Shown in pieces: positions 13,101 to 25,100 of a DNA stretch of 64,000 bases. Each line of letters starts with the position of its first letter. Position 1 is the first letter of the stretch. The notes under the pieces were generated by a model. It was not told the DNA's origin. It saw only the letters and a list, made by a program, of their open reading frames with translations, and did not search any database. A program made the translations under genes and the position numbers. Source of the DNA: Melieria omissa (Eukaryota > Arthropoda > Insecta > Diptera > Ulidiidae); NCBI GenBank assembly GCA_963971225.1, contig OZ020268.1:14733032-14797031 (forward strand), in the 5' to 3' direction.

Positions 13101-16100
13101 CACGTGTGGACCGCCCAACGAGATGTTCGGCATCGACGGCGAGCTGAACAGCGAGAGATCATTGATGTTACTGCGCTGCCCCGGCTGGTATGGGCCGCTC
13201 TCCTCGTTCTCCTCCTGGATGGGCGCACTGGTGGGCGAACCGCGACTGCCCACCACTCCGGCCGACAGTGTGGACGACGGCGGTGAGTTTGGCCCCGAGT
13301 CCGGAGTGCTGTTACAGTCTACCGGAGAGGAGAGGAAGACAAGCGAGACAAACGGGTAAGTTTAGTTGTTGTGGGAAAATGGTCGTGGCGAAATGGTGAT
13401 GGGTGTGCCCCTTTTTTGTGTTTGGCCTTATGCTTATCCAATCTATGTCGGGCTATTAGTAGTAGAACGAAATCGCAAAGCATTACAACATTCAAATGTT
13501 ATTCATATCAATTATCTTACAACCACTTAACACATTAATCACCGATTGCCCTTGGCGGCCTTCAGCTGGCACGAGGCAAATAATCGAGCAATGCAGCCAA
13601 ACGAAAGCAGTGTTAATCGTTAGCTTTGTGCAAGGAATAAGCGAAGCCTGCGTAGAAAAGACCAAGCAAGGCACCAGTTGCAAAGGCTGTAAGACGCCGC
13701 AGCGATTCCTGCGAATTGCTCAGGAACCACCAAGCGCCATACGCGAGTATGAGCAATTTAATTAGTTGTGCCGCGAGCGCTCACTATCACAGCCGGTCTA
13801 CAACAGCGGCAGAATGCAATGCGATAAATGTCCCTGGGTGGTGGTAGTGTTGCCGTGTGGTGTTAATGCTGGTGGTAGTGATGATGACAAGTGTTTGCAT
13901 ATCCCCCAAATAACCTCAGGAAGGGTGTATTCGAATCGGAATTGTTGTGCAGCTTGTCGTAAGTGGTCGTGGGAGATACGGTTGGGTAGTCGAATTGTTC
14001 ACAAACGATTAGGGTAAATAATCGGAGAAACACGCGAGCGTCTGTCAGTCTGTACGATTATTGAGTTATTCATAGCCACAAAAGCACAAAAGGTTTCATG
14101 TAGATATCTGCAAGCTAAGGAAATTTCCATTCTGAAATGTGCGAAACTGATCAATATCATTGCACAGCACTTTAGTTAAAAAACTTAAAGATAGTGCGAC
14201 ACGATCGATTTTCCACTGAGAACGAAATCTAATATCCAAGCTACGTTTACTTTTAGTATGTATTTCATAAATGCAAAGCTCTGCCCAGGTATTACATCAA
14301 AATTCGCCTTATTTACATTGTAGGAATGATCAGGATTTTGTCTGATCCTGGCGAAGATTTCTAGCTTTCTTGTGCTCATGTGTGCAGTCAGTAAGCGCGT
14401 CGGTACGGTCAAGTTTCGATTGTTTATGCTGCTGTGCTGTAGATATCGAAGTTTGTGTGTGTTGGAATTTGCCGCTGCCGCTTTCGCATTCGATACAATT
14501 CAGTACTGATTTTTTGAGTTGGTTGAGTGTTAAAGCGCTACATGATACGTACTTGTTAGAGCGGAATTTTGCTTCTGCTGCCTCCGATGCACGGCTTGCA
14601 ATATGCGCTCATGTCGCCTTAACCCAGCTGGACCACTGATTCTCGCCTTGCGCTCAATGACGCTTTGCTTTAAACGTATCTTCAGCAAATTTGGTTCGGA
14701 TGCTGTATGTGAATATCATTACCAGTGGTTATTGACAATTACTTTCAAATTCAAACTACGTATGCCAAAAAATTTTCTTAATGCTTGAACTTCCCGGCAT
14801 AAATAAGGCGAAGTAAAAAATCGAAATAAGATAATGTGTGTTGCTAATTTTATATTTAACCCTTCACCTAACAAATGAATAAAGCCGAAGAAGCTGACTT
14901 GCTAACTTTTGTATCTGATGAGATGAGTAACGAGTATGATTGCATGTTTAAAAATTCAAACAATGCAATTAAACGAGATTTAATTAACCCTCCGATGCCC
15001 AACAAGGTCCATAGGGACCAATGGCATTTTTAAAAGCAATTATTTTGTATTGTATAGGTTTTTGCCTTTCTGTTTGTAGTAAAAAAGACATATCGCAGAC
15101 GCACTACAAAAGTGACACAACTCAAAATTTTTCATTTTCGGATTTACAGCCATGGCCAAAATAATAGAAACACCGCCTTTGGTACTAAGTACATAATGAA
15201 ATAAAAGTAATAGTGTATATAGCCGTTAAGAGTAAAAGTTCAGTGGTAAAATGTACTTTGGACCGATGAGACGAAGATAAATTTGTTCGGCATGGATGGC
15301 AAATCCTTTGTTCCTCGTCCCCCAGGCCAGGCTTACAATAAAGGTATACAAAACCTACTTTAAAGCATGGAGGTGGCAGACTGATGCTATTTGGTTGCTT
15401 TTCCTGGTATGGACTAGGACACCTTTTTCGTATTGAAGGAATTAAGCGATAGGAAACTTATGTAGATATTTTGCAAAATACTATGCTACCATGGGCTGAG
15501 GAAAATATGCCACTAAAATCGCGTTTTCAACAGGATAACGATCCAAAGCACACAGCTAAGTATACGAAAAATTGGTTTAAAAGACAAAAACTCGACGTTT
15601 TGGAGTGGCCGTCTCAATCCCCGGACTTAAATCCGATTGAGAACTTGTGGCATGATGACCTGAAGGTGGAAGTTGGAAAGCATAACCCATGAAATCTCGA
15701 AGAATTGTGGCGAATCATTCAGGAAGCATGGTACTCCATTCCGATCGCAAAATGTCAAAAACTTGTGGACTCTATGCCGAAAATATTGAGCGAGGTTATT
15801 AAAAATAAAGGCTTTGCAATAAATTATTGATGACATTGATGAATTTTAATTAAAAGCAACAATACTTTCTTTTAAAACGCAGTGTTTCTATTTTTTTGTC
15901 CAACTAAATGTGTGTGACATGGTAAATAACGGTTATAGTAGACAATACCAACAACTGTAAGTAATAATTTTTTATGGAATAGATAGTGTATTGCTCCAGT
16001 GTTGTAAAACAGCCATATGAATCAAATCGAGCTATATACACTACAACTTTTATTCCATTATGTAGTACCAAAGGCGATGTTTCTATTATTTTGGCCATAG

Positions 16101-19100
16101 CTGTATGTGTTAATACTGTGCACAATGCATAAATCTACCAATCAGCAAAAGCTCAGTATATTTTGTTGTTGTTAACTGTTGCAAAAATACAGTTAGGTCT
16201 CTCTTCATGTCAGAAGTTTGATGCTATTTGATTGCTGCAGCTCAATGCAAAAGAGTCCTAACACAAATTGTGTTACTTTTGACGAAATACATTTTTGTTA
16301 AAGTTAATTTTAAACAAAAATCTGACAATTTTTGTATATATTTTTAATTATTACAATTAATTATGAATTTTCAAAATTTTTCTTTCAACTTTTTAACTGT
16401 CATTTATAATTATTAAATTCAGAAAAAGTGGCATAACTTGAAATAATTCGGTAATTATTGAATTAAAATATCATCAAAACAGTCACAACTCAAAATTTTG
16501 GATTTTCTAGAGTAAAATAAAAAAAATTCTTGTAACTTATCATAAAGCATAATCTGTAAGGATATTCTACTGAACGGTCTATACGTTATTAAAAAAAACA
16601 TGTTTATTTAACTCAAAAACAGTTTTTTGCGTTTCCTGAAAAATCAAAAATTTTGAGTTGTGTCACTTTTGTTGTGCGTGTGTGATATATGTTTACTAAA
16701 AAATATACACAAAGCTTAGCTTTTTGGCTTTCTAAACACATCTACGTACATTATGTAACACTACATTGTACAATTACACGCCTTATATACAATATTACAG
16801 AAGAGGGATCTTTTTGGGCTTTGGCCGTTTAAAAAATTGTCGGTTATCGGAGGGTTAAGCAGTTTTCTGTTAAAATGTTGTCTTTGCAATATAATTTATG
16901 TTTAAGAAAGTCTTTACTTTAATATGATTCCAACATTTACACGGAATCTATATCTATCTATATTTGTAATAATCCAAAGAAAGGGTAATAGTTATGTAAA
17001 GACGTTGCGACTAAAAATAAGATTCGATTAATCACATATTTGTCTAAAATTTTTACCAAACTGAAATTCTTCCTAAATATATGATTTTTAAATTCCTAAC
17101 GCCTAGTCAGGACTTTTAATTTCGCAAACATTTAAAAAGATCAATCAATACTTAAGGTCTCCTCCGAATTCCTTCTTGCTGCACCTCTCTTCAAATTCGA
17201 ACAGACAGTGAATTCGCAAGCAATATGCGAAACATTTTTTCTAAACCGTTTTAATAGCACAAGTTTACACAACGAAAGGCTGAGTTTTGTTAAATTAGCT
17301 AACATCAATAGTTTTGTTTTGTGAAAATGTAGCATATATATAATTAATACATCTGGTTAATTTGAGCTCAAAACGAACTCAATTTGTATAATTTCAAATG
17401 AAAACTTTTCAAATCATGCGGGGTAAATCGCGGTAAAATTTTTTGGGTTATTCCAAAACATTTAAATCAAAAAAGGTAAATATCTAAAGTAAATAAACCA
17501 CATCGACATTCATCTCCACTGGGGCCGACTTACCGGTCTTTCGCAGTGGAAAATCTGACTCATATTTCAGCAGCGAAGAAGGCGGCTGTGGTATTTTGTA
17601 CGGATGAGAACTGGTAACGGTACCGGCCGGCAGCGACTCACCAGATGAACTCTTCACAACGCCTCTGCAATTACAAAAAGTTCGTTTAGTACGAATTTCA
17701 AATGCGTGTGCATTGCTACTGCCGACCTATTTCGGTAAGGTGACGTCGTTGACATGCCATTGGAGGAGGCCGCCTGCTTGCGATTCATGATAAAGCACTG
17801 CAAAGTCCGAAAAAATTATTAATGTTAAGAGTTTGACAGGCAAACTGCCGCTTACATTCAGAATTTGCTTCACTTCCGGACTGGCATTGGCACTGCAGTT
17901 TTCCTTGCGCTTAATACCCTCGCGCTCTCGCCGCTCTCTTTGCTGCTGCTCCTCCACGGCAGTAGCGAGTCTTTGTTCTCGTAATTCCTGGAAAGCGCCA
18001 TGTGAATGCACCGCAAACTACACAATTATAATAAGTTCGAAAAGTTGTTTGGTTTGGTTTGATTTTCTTTTTTCTTTTGGTTTGTCTTTGATACGTTTTT
18101 GATTGTCATAGCTAATTGTTGATGATTGTTCAGAGATTCGATAGCTAAAAACAGTACTTGCAAATATTTATTAACCGTAGATCGAGCTTTGTATCAAACA
18201 TGATACATTTGGTTTTTTGTTTTATTATAACTTTTATCAGGATATAATTAATTTAACCATTCTTTGTGACTTTGTTGTGTTGGGTTTATGCTTGTTTAAA
18301 ACCATCTTTCACACTTTTTTAAAAAAGAGGTCTTGAGAAAATTGAAAAGTTTATAATTCTCTCCTTTGTATACATAGGATAGGATTCCTTAATTTTTTTG
18401 AAGTTCGACCTACGGTTAAATGACGGTGGCTTGCATATAAATGCTGATAGTGCTATAGAAAACTTGGCTGAGTTTTTGAAGAAATTCCAAATTCTATTTC
18501 TAATTGTTTGCTTTTTGAAGCAGTCACTGTGCATGAATCTTGAAGTAAAGAGAAGGCATGGAATAAGAACTGAGCCACGAAGAATAACTCTTCGCAATTG
18601 AAAACAGAATGAAATGGTATTCTGAAGGATCTCTAAGTTGTGTTCGTATAGGCTATTTTCAATCCAGCTATAAGAGTGTTGAAGGAAATCCCATGATTAT
18701 TCAGGTATGATCACTTGATAATTTGAGACTTGAGACGAAGGTTTTTGGTGTCTGTAGAATAAATACAAATTGATCAATTAATGTCCCTCTCACTTCTTTG
18801 CTTTCTATATTATTTTCATCTTAACCCTAATTCCCAGAAGTGAGCCTCACAGTCTCACTAAATAATTAAAATTGGTAATAAATTCAAAAGTTTTTCGATT
18901 CCATTATTTTATGTAATCCTCTAATGGAATGTTGGAATTATATTGCATTTATAAATTTTACATTTTAGACAGTTTTTATACTTTTTAAACAAATGTTTTT
19001 AGTAATTTAGCTCATATAGGGTTTTCCAACAATAGGTGTTATTTTGAATCACTCGGTATTTCGATAGCTGTCACTTTTGAAGCTTTTATTCTTCGACATT

Positions 19101-22100
19101 TGACAAGTAGAAACTACCCATTACTAAAACTGGAACGATACAAGCTTCAACAACGCATTGAAATTATTAAAATTCACTACAAAAATGGTGAAAATCTTGC
19201 AGTCACAGTTCGCAAAACTAAAGCATTTTTGGGTCGTCGTGAAGCACCTTGGCGGACCGCAATACAGAAATTAGTGGAAAAATTCGAGCTGTTGGGACAA
19301 GTTAGTGATGTGAAGAAGGTGTGAAGAGGTGAAGGTGCGGTTTATGGTCCCGCGGGGTCATTGGACCTTACTTTTTCGAAAATGAGGTTAGATCAACAGT
19401 GCACTATCGAGAGATGATTAATGATTTTTTATGGTCGGAGTTGGATGGTATTGATCTGGACAACGTTTACGTTCAACAAGACGGCGCTACGTGCCACACA
19501 AGCAACGAAACCATTGCTCTTTTACGGGAAAAATTTCCGGATCGTGTTATCTCTGGAAGAGGTGATCACAATTGGCCACCGAGAGCTTGTGATTTAACAC
19601 GACTTCTTCCTTTGGGCCCACGTGAAAGATAAGGTGTACGCCAACAGCCCAGCGTCGATTCAAGACCTCAAAGATAGAATTCGTGAGGCTATCGAGGACA
19701 TAGGGCAGCCACTTTTTGATTTGGTTATGGAAAATTTCATGAAAAGGATATGGTCCTGTAAGCGTGGTCGTGGTGGCCATTTGGCTGATGTTGTTTTTCA
19801 TTATTAACGGCATACCTTCCTCTTTATTATGAAATAAACATCCGATCATTTATCTCAAAAAATGGGATTTTTCTTTGAATACCAAATAACACCTCTTGTT
19901 GGAAACCCCTATATAAGCCTGCCAGTCTCACTTCTGGGTTTACGTTACTTTTCAAATCCTGTGAATTAGGGTTAACTATATTCAGCATCGCCAATGGAAA
20001 AGCAAGTGCTTTCTTATACTTTGTTTTTGTTTTGTTTTTGGGGCACAATAGATCAACTTTGGTCTCAGTGCACATTTCCCCTTTCAAATCTATCTATACT
20101 TTGTTTTGGTTCAACTTAGGAGTTGCTTGGCACGGCAGAAGTTGACTAACTCAGCGTAGAAGCAAGTTGCTGAAGCTGGACTGATCTATTTGTTTATGTA
20201 TGAAATTTTACAAATTTGGGAAATTCCCTAAACATGTATTATCTTCCGCCCGCTTATTTGCACTCTTGGCCGGACGGAACACTTTCACAGACTATGTACA
20301 TATCAACACATACCTAGCAAAGTACAAAATATTGGCTTCTATATAGAAACACATAGTTAGTGCGCACAGCTGTGCGGCAGTGGCGCGTCGTCAACTCACC
20401 TGGTATTTATGCTCCAGCTGCAGCTGGTGCTGCAGCTCCAGCTGCTTGGTCTGCTCCTGAAATGTGTGGAGCAGCATTTGCTTCTGCAGTTCCTGCTTCT
20501 TCTTCAGCTGCTTAAGGGACAACCATGCGAGCAAAAAAGAAAAACAAATTCAGAAAAAAATTAAACCTCAACATAGTTGGAGCGTTCAGTATGCTGTTGC
20601 ATAGAGCAGTGTTTGTATGTATGTACATATGTATGCATGATTGTGTTGCCCGAGTCAAGTCGTCAACGGGTGCCTATGGTCGTGCGTGTGTGCTTGTGTT
20701 TAATGAACTTATTTTATTAAGTCTAAATATAAATTCGCAATACATTTTCGTGATAAGTTTCCATGACCTTAAGTCTAATTCAGTCTCGGTGCGGTACGGC
20801 GCGACGCGATGCGGCGCAGCGCGGCGTGTGTGCGACTATTGGAAACTTTTATGTAAAGTATTCGGCTTTTTCTCTATTTGATTTCTTTTATTAGAATTCG
20901 ATTATAAATTCCTTTTGCCTTACACACCGCGTAACACGCGTCGCTTGCTTCTCTTCGCTATTTCCATCCATCCACTGACTGTGGCGCAAAACCAACACAA
21001 CTCGCACACTGCTTCCCCGTTAGAACTTTTCAAAACGCCAGCGAGCAGAAAGCACAAGCTGGCCGACACTACTTGCTGTCGCTGCCAAACTGCTGCTGCT
21101 CAAGCTCAGTGCTGCTCAGTTGCTTTTCCTTCGCTCCCAGCGGCAGCCACGGGCGTACGGGCCGATGGACAGACAGACAGACAATCGGACGGACAGACAC
21201 ACCCCGAGAATATGACAAATCCTTCACGATGCTTACACGCTTTGCACAATGGAGAAATGCTCACTCTAACTAAATATTTGCAACTAGTGGCGAAAATTGA
21301 GAAAACATAGCGAAAATATATACAAAATATACAAATGCGCCGTACACAAATTTTATATACGCTCGCCGCACAGCGCCGCGACTGCGTTGCGAACAACGCA
21401 ACACACATTCTCGTGCGTGCGTTTCAAAATTAAATTTTCCCCGATTTTATATAACTAAGCGTTGTAGAAAACAAAATTCCCTTCTAATTTTTAATAAACT
21501 TTAGCCAGCGCTTTATATACAAATACAAACATGCACACACTTTTTAAAAATACAATACAATGCGGTCGGTCGATCGGTGCGACGGACAGACGGTCGGACG
21601 GGTGGCTGCACAGACAGACGACTTCAACGTATAAGTGGTATCCATTTATAAGACAACGGCAACGGCAACAGCAACACCAGCAACAGCAACAGCAGCAACA
21701 ACATTTACTGTGTGCACCATGTAAATCGCACTCGCGCCCGTACCCTATGGTTACTACTCGCCGCCGTGCCGTACACCAACCACATCTGAACTTTATTTTT
21801 AGCACAATCGCTGTTTTATTTAGAAATGCGCAAAATACACATTTTCGTAGAGACAATAAATAGACTCATTAAGTTGTACACAGTTATATTTAGAATCTCT
21901 GCGAGAGTGATAGGATGGAAGAGAACTACATAGTGATGAGCTAAAATAAGATTGATGCCGATGCCGAAGCCGTTGGCGATGGCGATGGCGATGGCGATGC
22001 CGTTGATGCCAACGCCGATACCGTTTCGGTGGCTGGCTGATGTGACTGCAGATGCCAGTGCTGCTTAATTTTTCTCTTCACACGCAATCAATATAATCAA

Positions 22101-25100
22101 CATCGACATAAGCATCCTTTTCGACAACGTTACCCAACGAAGCATCGTTAGCAACAACGTTATTAGCAGACTTGTAGCACTCTCCGACGAGCTGCACAAG
22201 GTGCATCTTTTCAATGTATATATGTGTGTGTATGTACATATAGTTGGGTGGTCCTTGTCGTTCGATTTCAGCCATATTCGAATAATCGGAATCCCAATTT
22301 ACAGTGCAAACTGAACAACTTTTACAGGAGTAAAACCTTGACTTGCAAGTGTTGTTATCAGTGGCGCACACAATTAAAAGAGACAGGGGAGTTCAAATCT
22401 TCAAATATGAAAATTGCCAATCAAAGTCGATTCTGTGTAGTTCATGGTTTTTGAATTTACATAAAGTCTTGAGTAACGAAAATTTGTATATTTCTTCATT
22501 TACTTTAGCCAAAATAAAAAGTAAAGAAGTAACTAAATTGAAAGAAAACGTCAAAATAAAAAATTATCTTAAGTTTTCTGCTTCTTCTTCCTTTACTTTG
22601 TCAAGATATACCATTAAATAAACGTGTGTACTTCTCTTCTTGAAACTTAAATATTCAGTTTATTAATTTTGTATTTTTCCTAAAACTTCAAACTATTCCA
22701 AGGACCAAAAAAAATATGTATTCTTGCAACCATAGAGGATGCAGACGTCTACAAAGTAGCATGTGCCATATGGCAACAAAATAGCGAAAGGGTTAAAGCC
22801 ATATCTCCTAACCTGTGCATCTTTTCAAAACCAAAACAATGCTTCACATTAATAGTGACATAACTTAACCAAAAGACAAAAAGATCTGCAGTCGGTTTTT
22901 TGAAAATTTTCAAATAATCGGATTTTATGAGCGGTAAGCTAATATTCAATTCCAAAAGTTTATCTTTTTCGAAATCATAGGAGCAACAAGATAGGTAAAG
23001 AGTTTCTCATCCTCGTCAAGTATGTTTCATTTCTTTTGCTTTTACAAAAATGCAAACAAAATAGCGAAGAAAGAGACGAGAGAAAATATTTTTGCGTGGC
23101 TTGAAAACATGCATCAATACATTTTTCAGTACGGTAACGCGATCTTTCATAGACAAGTTGCAATTACACAAAATGAAACTAAAGGTTAATACGAGTAACC
23201 ATAATAGCTGGAGACCAAATTGACCCGGATGGAGTGGTACTTTTTTTTTCGAATTTCCCGATAGCATATTTGAGTGATTTAATATGACGTTTAATTGACG
23301 AATTACTTCTCTTGAGTGCATTGTTACCTGGTTAGTTCTTTTAAAATTTTAATATTAAAAGAATATATTTTTTCATGATGAGATGTTTTAATAATGAAAT
23401 AATTATTAAAACAAAGCAATTAATGCATTTTAGCTTCATGGATCGTAGATTTCTTTGTAAAACCAAAAGAATGTCCTTATTTAGAAATCATATCTCAAAT
23501 CTCCATAATGAGCCAATGTAACAATGTAACCTTTCAGTTATAGAGTGATATTTTATAAAAATTCACATACCTCCAATATCTGTTGATCAATATCTGACGC
23601 GTTGGGCTGCATTGGTTTGAATTCAAGTGAAATCGTTCCGGGCGTTATATGTAACCGTTCATCGTTTCCGGCTTCGCGCACAATATCTGCAAGAAAGAAA
23701 AACCAACGAAAAAACCATGAATCATTTTTGTATACACATCGACGTTTGTTTGTAGTTGTATTTGCGTAGAACAATAACACTCTCGAATATGAATGAAAAT
23801 GCGAATTTCTAACAAATTGGTACATTCAATTACGACAGCAGCGACTTGAGGTCGAATAGAGAAATGTTTTCTTTCTCAGTTATTTTCGTATTGTTTGTAT
23901 AATATTTGCGAAGAAAATGAAAATACAAAAGTGCAATGCATTGCTTCATTCATTCAGCTGAAAACGCAATTCAAATGATGCATTTATGTCGCTGTCATAT
24001 ACGAAAATTCACGTTAGACTTGTGGGAGCAAAATTATTTTCTAGCGGCAATTAAATGCTTCCGCAACAAATAACAGAGGTGATCTTCTATATTTGGGAGG
24101 ATGAATGCATTGTGGGTTGGCTTATAAACATCAAACAGAATCTTGTGTAACTTGGCTATAAAATGAAAATACTAACTAAAGAGTATCCCACTGGATTTTA
24201 TAAAATGTAAAGAGATACCTGAAGAATACTTAAATGATATTACAACTCTTCAGAAATGATTCCCCTAGAAATGTTTAATTGGGTTAAAGCTTTACTTTTA
24301 AGTTGGTTTTGTATATTACATGTAAATACACGTTTAATGCTTGCAGCTTTACATCGATATAACTAACCCAATCAATTTTCAACAGAAATAGACGATTCAA
24401 TTATCTTGTTGTAGTTGCGAACGTGAAGTTCCATGTTCAATTATCTTAAATATAATATGTAAAAAACGTGATGCCCCAGCTGATACCCGACTTGGGTCTG
24501 CGCAAACTGTGAGAGAAATGAAAAATTACTTCGAGCGTTGATGTCGACACCAATGTTTCTCAATGTTTGTCGAGCGCTGATAAGCAACTCAGACAGATGG
24601 AATAGAAATTGTTCTCGGTAATGTATACATACACATGCATATACATATGTATATGTATTTAAGCAACAAACAAAATCGAAAGCGGAAAGTTAAGTAATTG
24701 TGGCAAATGTCAAACAAAGCTAGCAACTCTAAACGCATCAAGTAGAATCAGGCTTCCAGCAATTTAACAACTGTTCATCTACCAAACGTATAATATAACT
24801 ACTTTTAAAAACAACAAGGTATTGACTTACAAACTTCTCCAATCTCCGAATTAAACAATTGAATTCTTAGTTTTCCTAATTGGGAGTTCTAAGCTACAGT
24901 GCTAATGTAATGTAGATATTGTCTGAATAGCACATACAGTTTGTCAAGTAAATGTTTGCAAATTTAAAAGAGGTAGACTATTATTTTGAAAAGCTTATAA
25001 TATAACAGAAATTGCAATATTTTGAAATTATTTGAAAAATATCGATAAATTGAATATTTCACTCTCATATAATATCAAAGTAATGTCTATTTGATTCGCG

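Larger units (their letters stand above)
20508..23570. other. HDAC4 intron with low-complexity tracts
   Basis: Intron between HDAC4 coding exons 2 and 3. It contains GC-rich patches near 20795-20840 and 21360-21415, the CAA/CAG and GATGGC repeat tracts listed separately, and a stretch around 22755-22797 ending in AGGGTTAA with a 12-base palindrome TGCCATATGGCA, possibly one end of another TTAA-type element. No exon is recognised. Confidence 0.45.

Noticed and set aside
11385..13359. Several long plus-strand frames opposite HDAC4 exons
   Set aside because: They are antisense shadows of GC-rich HDAC4 exons 8-10, which have strong family matches on the minus strand.
21531..21863. Gln-rich open frame on the plus strand
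   Set aside because: Produced by a CAA/CAG microsatellite in an intron; no flanking coding signals.
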